64,000 nt of DNA. Origin: Hetaerina americana (Eukaryota; Arthropoda; Insecta; Odonata; Calopterygidae). A program made the translations under genes and the position numbers. Where the stretch lies: contig JAKTNV010000060.1 of the NCBI GenBank assembly GCA_022747635.1, positions 1,182,372 through 1,246,371 of the forward strand, given 5' to 3'. The notes beneath the pieces were generated by a model, which was not told where the DNA came from, did no database searches, and saw only the letters and a program-made list of their open reading frames with translations. Below, one piece after another: positions 57,235 through 64,000 of this stretch. Numbering within the stretch: the first letter of the stretch is position 1; each line of letters begins with the position of its first letter.

Positions 57235-58540
57235 AATCAGTTCAAACGAATGTACCCCTGCTGAACCCCCAACAGAAGGAAGTATATAATACATTAATGA
57301 AGGCAATTGATTATGGAAATGGTGGCTTATTTTTCCTGGATACTCCTGGTGGAACTGGGAAGACATTCATACGAGTATCATTGCCTTTGAACACTGTTCG
57401 TGCGAGATCGGATATTGCGGTAGCAGTTGCTTCTTCTGGCATACGGCTAGGATGCCGTAAGGCTCATTCAGCATTAAAGTAGTCGTTAAACCTTCAAAAT
57501 TCTGAGCATGTGACATGTAACATTTCGAAACAGTCCGTAATGGCCAAAATTTTAGTAGCAATCTAAAGCACTTTTAGTAGCGCGATGGCGCGCAAACGCG
57601 AATTGGAAGCACTTGACCGGACATTGAAAGATCTGCGCGATGACTCGAGATGCTTTGGTGGCGCAATGATTTTACTGTCTGGATTCCGCCAAATACTGCC
57701 AGTCATTCCAAGATCGACTGCTGCCGATGAAATAAACGCTTTCCTCAAATCATCAAATCTGTGGCGCTATTTGAAAAAACTTCAAACGACAACAAAAATG
57801 AGAGTTGCATTGCTGAACGATCCTTCTGCGGAAGATTTCTTCAGGCAATTGTTGACTAACGCTAATGGCCGTATTCCTGTCGACGAGTCGAGCGGATTGA
57901 TTTCATTTCCTCGGAATTTTTGTCATTTCGTTTCATCGAAAGATGAGCTCATCAACAAAGTATTCCCGAACATCAATGATAACCACAAAAATCACAGATG
58001 GTTGAGTGAGCGAGCCATTTTGGCGGGTTGGAACAAATATGTGGAGGACTTAAACTTCGTAATTGAGAATCAAATCGTTGGTCCTTTGCATTCATTCAAA
58101 TCTATTGACTGTGTATCAAACGAAGACGAAGTCACCAACCATCCATCTGAATCTTTGAACTCCTTAGATGTGTCTGGCTTACCATGGCACAATTTCCAGC
58201 TGCAGGTTGTCTCGGTGGCCATGATGCCCCGAAACCTAAACCAACAAAAACAATGCAATGGAACGCGTTTGGTGAAAAAAAGAAACTGATGATCAATGTG
58301 ATTCACGCGGCTATACTCAAAGGAATATCTAAAATGAGAAAGTTCTCATTCCGAGGATTCTCATTATCCCAACCAATATGCCCTTTGAGTTTAAACGAAT
58401 TAAATTTCCAATTCATGTTGCATTCGCGATGACGATTAACGAATCACAAGGCCAATCGTTGAGTTTTTGTGGTCTGAATCTAGAAAATCCATGTTTTTCT
58501 CATGGTCAATATTATGTGGCTTGTGCATGTGCTGGTAAAT
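57235..58540 (+). pseudogene. Helitron PIF1-like helicase domain, broken
   Basis: SVQTNVPLLNPQQKEVYNTL, then GGLFFLDTPGGTGKTFI with the Walker A motif (P-loop GGTGKT), AVAVASSGI, stop. The Walker B 'DE' segment is lost at a lesion near 57570, followed by a 234-codon frame (57585-58289) with LEALDRTLKDLRDD, GGAMILLSGFRQILPVIPRS, and NLWRYLKKL. The end has PMQFEFKRIKFPIHVAFAMT-like sequence with INESQGQSLSFCGLNL and YYVACACAGK (helicase motif VI region). PIF1 helicases unwind DNA 5' to 3' and drive rolling-circle transposition. Not functional. Confidence 0.85.
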
Positions 58541-58580
58541 TTGTTCACCATATGATGGGTTTTCGTGTTTGAATGTATAC
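58541..58580 (+). mobile_element. isolated SINE family C tail
   Basis: TTGTTCACCATATGATGGGT plus TTTCGTGTTTGAATGTATA aligns with the last ~40 bases of the family C SINEs (23.43 kb and 19.80 kb), and is followed by (CA)n(TA)n as in them. It replaces the expected end of the Helitron helicase frame. Confidence 0.55.
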
Positions 58581-58618
58581 ACAGGTACACACACACACAC
58601 ACATATATATATTATTAG

Positions 58619-60174
58619 GTAATCTACCGGTTAAGGTAGGTTTTTGGATGGTCACAACTACCAAATAAATATTTTGTGACTCCTAACAAAATAAAAAATC
58701 CAGCACCCTACTTTACATCAGGTCCCTCTTCATCTCTGAGTACTTTCTTCCTCCCTTCATCCCGTCCAACATTCCTATCCTGTTCCTTCCCTTTCCTCGT
58801 TTGCCTAACATTCTCCCCTCAATTACAGTCTTCAACATCCCACTGCCGGTCAATTCGCCCCTTATCCATTTTTCCTGCCTCCATAGGATTTCTCCTAACA
58901 AACCCCTCTCTTCGTCCAACATACCAAGTACTTCCTCATTTGTTTTCTTCTCTGTCCATTTCAGCTTCTCCATTCTTCTCCACAACCACATTTCAAAAGC
59001 CTCCAGTCTACGTCTATCCTCGTGCTTAAATGACCAAGTTTCCGCGCCGTACATAGCTACGCTCCATATCAAAGTTTTGATGAGTCTTTTCTTAATATCC
59101 TTACTCAACGTCCCTCTCATCAACTCCCTCCTCCTCGTAAAAGCCTCTTTTTTTAGCGTAATTCTTCTCCTTACGTCCCTACTACTTTGACCGTGTTGGT
59201 CCAAAACACTTCCGAGATACGTAAACTGTTCTACCTCTAACTGTTACCATAGATCTTCCTTTCTTACTTCCCGATAAAGATTTAACTTTGCTTTACAGCG
59301 CACCATTTTCACCTGTCCTCTGCAAACTTTCCATACCCTCGCACTGCTTCTTCCACCATGCTTCTTTTGCTTTATTTGTTGCCCGCCTCAATTTATTGTT
59401 CAATTCTTTGTACTTCATTTTGCCTAATTCTGTATTTATATTCTTCCATTTTCGCCGCTCATCCATCTTTGTAATCAGCTCATCCGTGATCCATGGTTTC
59501 CTAGTCCTTTTCGCATTAACAGTTCCAATAGTGTCTTTTGCGGCTTTAGACAACCCTTTCTTGATACTTTTCCATTTTTCTTCGATAATACTTAGCCCTT
59601 TACCATCCTCCATGATTTCCTCTACAGCCTTTGGGTACTCCTTCCTTGTCAATCCATTTAATGATCTATATTCCATTTTTTAATCCACCGCCCCTGCCGT
59701 ATCTTTTTTAAACGGACGCTACATTTCATAATAACTAAATTGTGGGCAGAGTCCGCATCCGCTCCCGGGAAGCTGTGCGAATTGATCACACTGTTCCTAA
59801 ACCTGTGTCTATCCAGAATATAATCTAGCTGATACCTCTCTGAGTCTTCTGGCATTTTCCATGTACACCTGCTTCTATTGTGGTGTCCAAACTAAGTGTT
59901 GGTGATGACTAACCCCTGTCTCCTGCAGAACTGAACTGCTTTCTCCCCGCGGTCATGCCTCGTGCCTAAACCGTAGTCCCCGACCTCATCACCATCTCTT
60001 CTTTCGCCTACTATGGCATTCCAATCCCCCATCACTATCAAATGTTTCCCTGCAGGAACACACGCGATTATGTCCTCTAATTGATAGTATATCCTATCGA
60101 CCTCTTCCTCCGTATGGTAGCTCGGTGGCATGTTGTACACCTGAATAATAACCAAGTTCCTCGGTCCTGCTTTT

Positions 60175-60176
<2 letters not shown>
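58619..60176 (-). mobile_element. family A LINE, internally deleted copy
   Basis: Minus strand from the right: [141 protein letters not shown]. Near 59235-59245 it jumps to QFTYLGSVLDQHGQSSRDVR, then LSKDIKKRLIKTLIWSVAMY, GAETWSFKHEDRRRLEAFEM, WLWRRMEKLKWTEKKTNEEV and the 3' UTR ending at TAGATTACCT. The RT fingers and palm are missing. Least decayed LINE here: long open frames remain. 5' end truncated by (TA)n. Confidence 0.92.
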
Positions 60177-60266
<90 letters not shown>

Positions 60267-60290
60267 TACATACATATACATACACTCACA
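60177..60290. repeat. (TA)n microsatellite
   Basis: A nearly uninterrupted TA run of about 85 bases, then CATATATACATACATATAC. It abuts the 5' truncation of the LINE. Confidence 0.96.
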
Positions 60291-62232
60291 TCTCAGGTTA
60301 AAATACAAACATTTCCATACCATTATTTTAAACAATAATACATTTTCCTGAAACATTGGGGACATTCCGAAATATTTTAGTAATGATAACTGATAAAAAT
60401 AATTATAATTAATCATCATTCATACAATTTTTGGTTATTCCGAAGGAATGGGTGGATTGAAACAGAACGACCTGTCCACTTCAGACGAAGTAACTAGACC
60501 TAGAAGCGCCCTTGGATCTGATTGGCCCCTCCTCCCCTCTGATAATCCCATTCCCCCTTACAAACCCTTCATACTTAACTCAACTCTCCCTACTCGTTTT
60601 AGACCCCTTTTTAGTACTTTTCACGTCCTTTGCTTTCATTGTCCGTCTTTTTATGACGAGGAGCGGGATCCATTTTATCTTCTCGCAGTTTTAGGTGGTC
60701 AAAAAACCCCATTCCTCAATATGCTCCCTTCCTAAACATTCAATAGCTTTTGAGTGTACAGACATACACACATTCACCTCCGCTATTGATTTTCAAGTCC
60801 GAAGGAGGGCATCCCTCTCGCTTGTCCTCACCCCTTCGGAGAAGGGGGCATTGCCCCTCCCCCCCCGTTGCTGTGCGTGGAGAGATCCGCGCGCACACAC
60901 GTACACTCGCCCTAATCGCCGATCGATGCATTTACCGCAGTGTGAATCCCGGAGGCGATTGAGGACGGACTGCCGAGATACTTATACATTTAGTAAAAAC
61001 ATTTAACGCTATTGGATGGACGAAATATTTAAAATACGCGGACTGAATGTTAAGGGCCTACAAGAGGAAACATAAAATGCTGCGAATATTCTAGAAATTA
61101 CGGTGGTTTTTATATTTTACGCTTTAAGACACTGCATTTTTCTTGATAATGTTTGTTTACTCTAAACACATTAATGCCCTGTTCAACATAAGTTTGACTG
61201 GCGCAATTTCTCTACAGTGCGAAAAGTTCTTTGGGCTTAAGTTGAATTTTTTCCATTGGTCATTGAACGACGAGGATTACACTCAATTTAGGCGTAAAAC
61301 GCATCAAGTTAGGGTAGCTACTCGCTGAGATTTGTTCTTCTTTCGTTTGTAATCGCGTTCAGATCGGTTTGATCATTCAGTTCCAATAATGTCACATCAG
61401 TAAAGTTAGTGCGTCAACCAAAATATGTAGTCTTGATTGTCTCTGGCGCGATTGAAGGCCTGTTAAGCAGAGCAAAATGAATTGAACAAAAGGAGAAATG
61501 TGCAGTTCATGAAATAGGTATATATCCTTTAGCAAATTTCTCGCAGAGTAAAAATTAGAAGATAAACTGAAAATTATACAACCCTTTGGAAGCAACAGAG
61601 TCAGGGTGACATTGCAGTTAAATTTTATCTTCCAACATAAATAGTTCTAACAAACCGATATGAGCAAAGAAGGGAAAATATATCACTTGCGTCTCTACCT
61701 GCGAGCTATAGCAGGGAACATGTTAGTATCCTCAAAATGCATATTAGGTTGCTTTGGGTCCAATTTTCTATCAATTTTCCGATTATGGTAACAATATGAT
61801 TGGTCGTAGTTCTTCAGGTAAAGTGGCGTATTGAAGTTTTGAAATAGGGATTGCACAGTTATTATTTTCCATTAATTAACTCTTTTACCTGTTTTTAAGG
61901 AGAAATGTATTATTCCGACCAATGAAATGCAGTTTTTTCAAACGTTACTTGATGTGTTTTTGGCATTTTTATCATTTGAGCATACTTGCTTATTTTTAAA
62001 TTATGTCATAATCTTCCCTTTATCATCTAGAGCTCAAGTTTCTTTTCGTAAAAGCCAAAACAGGGGTCACTATATCTCGGTGAACCTTTAAGGTTATCCT
62101 TGTAAACTGATAGAACAATGGTCTTAAAACGCAAGGGTATATCGAGTCAATTTATTGCCACTTGAGATAGATGCATTTGAAAGTCTCGTGGGACACCGCC
62201 CACCGGAAGCCCGACCGGCGACCGCACATGTT
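60291..62232. other. unassigned DNA
   Basis: 60730-60960 is G+C-richer, with CCTTCGGAGAAGGGG-type inverted sequence at about 60832-60850 and CGCGCGCACACACG at 60889. No coding exon or known repeat recognised. 61000-62150 is AT-rich. Confidence 0.4.
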
Positions 62233-62245
62233 CTTTGTCGCTCGA

Positions 62246-62538
62246 GTAGCAGTAGTTTTGAGGGGAGGCGACCGACAGCTAAGGTCATTTGCGCCATAGG
62301 GGATGGACAGGAAAGGATAAAGGGTGGAGAGAAACCCAGCGTCGGCATTAGCCTACTCTTTACGAAAGGCGCCAAGGGGTCCGCAGTTTAACGTCCCATC
62401 CGACGGACGGCGTACTCACTCAAAGTGCCCTCCACAAAGCACCTCAAGTAGGGATCGAGATACCTCTGAAAAATATTCAACAACCCGCGCCCTCAGGGTG
62501 GGAAGCCAGTACGTTAGCCCCCGCACCATCTCGATCCC
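62246..62538 (-). mobile_element. tRNA-derived SINE, family A, copy 6, B box deleted, 13-bp target duplication
   Basis: CTTTGTCGCTCGA lies at 62233-62245 and again at 62539-62551. The sequence is very close to copy 5. However the region that should hold the B box (GGGTTCAAATCCCGGCGG) is missing: the minus strand goes from GGGCGCGGG directly to TTGTTGAATATTTTTC. Transcription is therefore lost although insertion was recent enough to leave an exact target duplication. Confidence 0.95.
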
Positions 62539-62551
62539 CTTTGTCGCTCGA

Positions 62552-63114
62552 TTTCATATGATTTGGAAAGAAGATTGGCTAACGAACGCAAAATTTTCTT
62601 CCTTCGTGATGTTCTCTATATTTCAATGCTTCAGCCTGTGTGAAAATATTAGGGACGCAGCGTGTCATTTAAAATGATATCGATCTTTTTAACTTCAAAT
62701 CGAAGTAAAAATAGTCAATATCTTAAGGCAATTTAAAAAGATCGAGACAAAGGTTAATAGAAAAAACAATGGGGACATTATGAAAATAGTTACCAGTTAA
62801 CCCACAGATACCATAGAGAGAATTCAACCTGTGACCCGAGAACTCTCTTCCAATAATGTACTTATAATTCACTCCTACCAAGGGATGGAATGATTCGTTA
62901 GTGCTCAACATTAGGCCCAAATTTGATGGGTTGCACTCTTTAGGATATGCATAATATAAAGATCAATGTAGTGCTCAAATATTATCAGCCACACATTGCA
63001 GAGTATGAACATAAATTTCTTAAACTATGCGGTTAAAGTATAAAAATGACTTTATTCCAGTTTTTTTTCGATTTCCCCTGATTCCACTTTAAGTCGTGAA
63101 AACTTAGTTGTGCA
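62552..63114. other. unassigned DNA
   Basis: No gene or repeat family recognised. Confidence 0.4.
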
Positions 63115-63119
63115 TCTTC

Positions 63120-63176
63120 ATCTACATAATCTCCCGCAAGCCGACGAAAGGGCGTGTGGCGGTGGTGCTCAGGCGC
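63120..63176 (+). repeat. dispersed hairpin-forming motif, copy 3
   Basis: TCTACATAAT, CTCCCGCAAGCCG, GGCGTGTGGCGGTGGTGCTC, AGGCGCC. Aligned with copies at 28151 and 52090. It lies 130 bases upstream of a CR1/Jockey-type LINE on the same strand. Confidence 0.6.
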
Positions 63177-63304
63177 CAGCAATATATGTAGATTTTTTGA
63201 AGAAGCGTAGAAGTTTCTACGCTTACAATGTAGGTAAGCTAATACACGAACACATTCATTGATCAAATATATGATTTTTTTGAGTCAAGAGTTTAGTTTA
63301 CATA

Positions 63305-64000
63305 TCCGTTTTCCAAATCCCAGTATGGCTTTCGATCTGGGAAATGTACAATTATGGCTGTAGAGTCCATTGTTAATTATGTCATCAAACGCATTTGAAA
63401 AGAAGGAATCAGTCTTTGTGACACTATGTGATCTTAGAAAGGCTTTCGACTGTGTTATTCATTCAATATTACTATCAAATCTAGAATATTATGGTGTTAA
63501 GGGTGCTGCACTGAAACTAATGAAGTCATATTTGGATGATCGCCACCAATTGGATGAACTTGATGGCTATCGATTTACAGCTCTTAAATTAAAATATAAT
63601 GTCCAATAGGGCTTTTTCCTCAGTACTTTTCATCATCATAATTAATGATTTTCCCTGTAATATGAAATCTACATCTGTTTTATATGCTGATGACATCACT
63701 TTTGTACAAAAATGTCAATATCTAGAAGATGTAAAGGTACGATCTAGCGCTATCCAAAGACAGGCTGAAGAATGGTTTGATATTAATAATTTACATTTGA
63801 ATACTATAAAAAAACCCAGCATATTGCATGCAGTCCTTCATCAAAAATAACTTAACATTGAAACTGCTAAAATTCTTGGAATTTTTATTGATACAAAACT
63901 TAACGGGAGACCCACATCAGTCAGATCTCAAATAAACTGAGTAAAGCTGGTTATATGTTAAGAAAGCTCAACTTTCTCATTTCAAATGAGTATCGTTTCA
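63305..64000 (+). mobile_element. CR1/Jockey-type LINE (family C-like), RT, runs off the window
   Basis: SQYGFRSGKCTIMAVESIV, then ESVFVTLCDLRKAFDCVIHS (first catalytic Asp, F-D-C-V), ILLSNLEYYGVKGAALKLMK, SYLDDRHQLDE. A deletion follows, then FSSVLFIIIINDFPCNMKST, SVLYADDITFVQK (catalytic ADD box), SAIQRQAEEWFDINNLHLNT, ILGIFIDTKLN-like and YMLRKLNFLISNEYRF in shifting frames. The blocks are well preserved, so it is younger than the 41-kb copy, but frameshifted. The 3' end lies beyond 64000. Confidence 0.85.

Larger units (their letters stand above)
55749..58540 (+). mobile_element. Helitron, 5' end intact, Rep domain deleted, 3' end missing
   Basis: The 5' end TCTATAAAACAAAGTCG follows an A/T dinucleotide and is succeeded by AACTCAAGAACGGCTG, typical of animal Helitron 5' ends (TC start; from memory). 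A start ATG at 56172 gives MPRRRRYYYPYSTL. After about 25 residues it jumps to 'YCNSVKSIIYICKYVTKGSD', so the Rep (HUH nickase) catalytic part is deleted. Helicase-side sequence follows to 58539, where it breaks off. The hairpin and CTRR 3' end are absent. Several frameshifts. Confidence 0.85.

Noticed and set aside
1..64000. CRISPR arrays, operons, bacterial or phage genes
   Set aside because: No regularly spaced repeats with unique spacers. Gene structure, repeats and promoter signals are eukaryotic.
63311..64000. Host gene running off the right edge
   Set aside because: FDCV, YADD and QRQAEEWF blocks identify it as a non-LTR reverse transcriptase.

Overview
The window is eukaryotic, almost certainly animal and probably arthropod DNA (inferred from the mix of mariner-like elements, tRNA-derived SINEs, RTE-like and CR1/Jockey-type LINEs, a Penelope-like element and a Helitron; the species is not identified). 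There are no operons or prokaryotic genes. It is AT-rich, full of (TA)n tracts, and dominated by mobile elements in various stages of decay. Only a few short stretches look like host gene: a PH-domain-like exon near the left end (786-965, minus), a TATA/initiator core promoter with a spliced first exon (44452 to 44178, minus), and two weak exon candidates (39952-40135 minus; 43638-43852 plus).

Layout. 0-13.5 kb: host exon, SINEs, a compound microsatellite, decayed LINE pieces and long unassigned intron-like DNA. 13.5-17.1 kb: a nearly full-length but dead RTE-like LINE with an internal sequence duplication and a tRNA-SINE at the junction. 17.9-24 kb: mariner remnants, two SINE families, microsatellites and a complete but broken mariner (20781-22113). 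23.9-25.7 kb: a patchwork of an RTE-like 5' end, a CR1/Jockey-type RT end and a Penelope-like RT. 29.1-31.2 kb: a CR1/Jockey-type LINE. 32.7-39.6 kb: mariner remnants, a Penelope-type terminal sequence, and an RTE-like LINE split by a near-complete mariner (37168-38487). 39.6-44.5 kb: a decayed minus-strand LINE and the host promoter. 45-50.5 kb: two palindromic elements and SINEs. 51.7-60.3 kb: LINE ends, a SINE of another family, a deleted mariner, a Helitron lacking its Rep domain, and an internally deleted LINE. 60.3-64 kb: unassigned DNA, a SINE and a LINE running off the window.

Most noteworthy: (1) a family of about 160-220 bp near-perfect palindromic elements (18103-18263, 45166-45382, 47909-48175) with target duplications, related to a non-palindromic copy at 33.6 kb; members carry a CTGATGA - hairpin - GAAA pattern resembling a hammerhead ribozyme core, as known from Penelope-like terminal repeats, and a Penelope-type RT lies in the same window. 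(2) Two nearly identical mariners with complementary lesions: one has an open 353-codon frame but lacks four residues of the interdomain linker, the other keeps the linker but has a frameshift at the second catalytic Asp and a Gly-to-Arg change at the first. (3) Two different SINE families share an identical 17-base core. No element examined looks fully autonomous, so the window records past activity rather than a working pathway.
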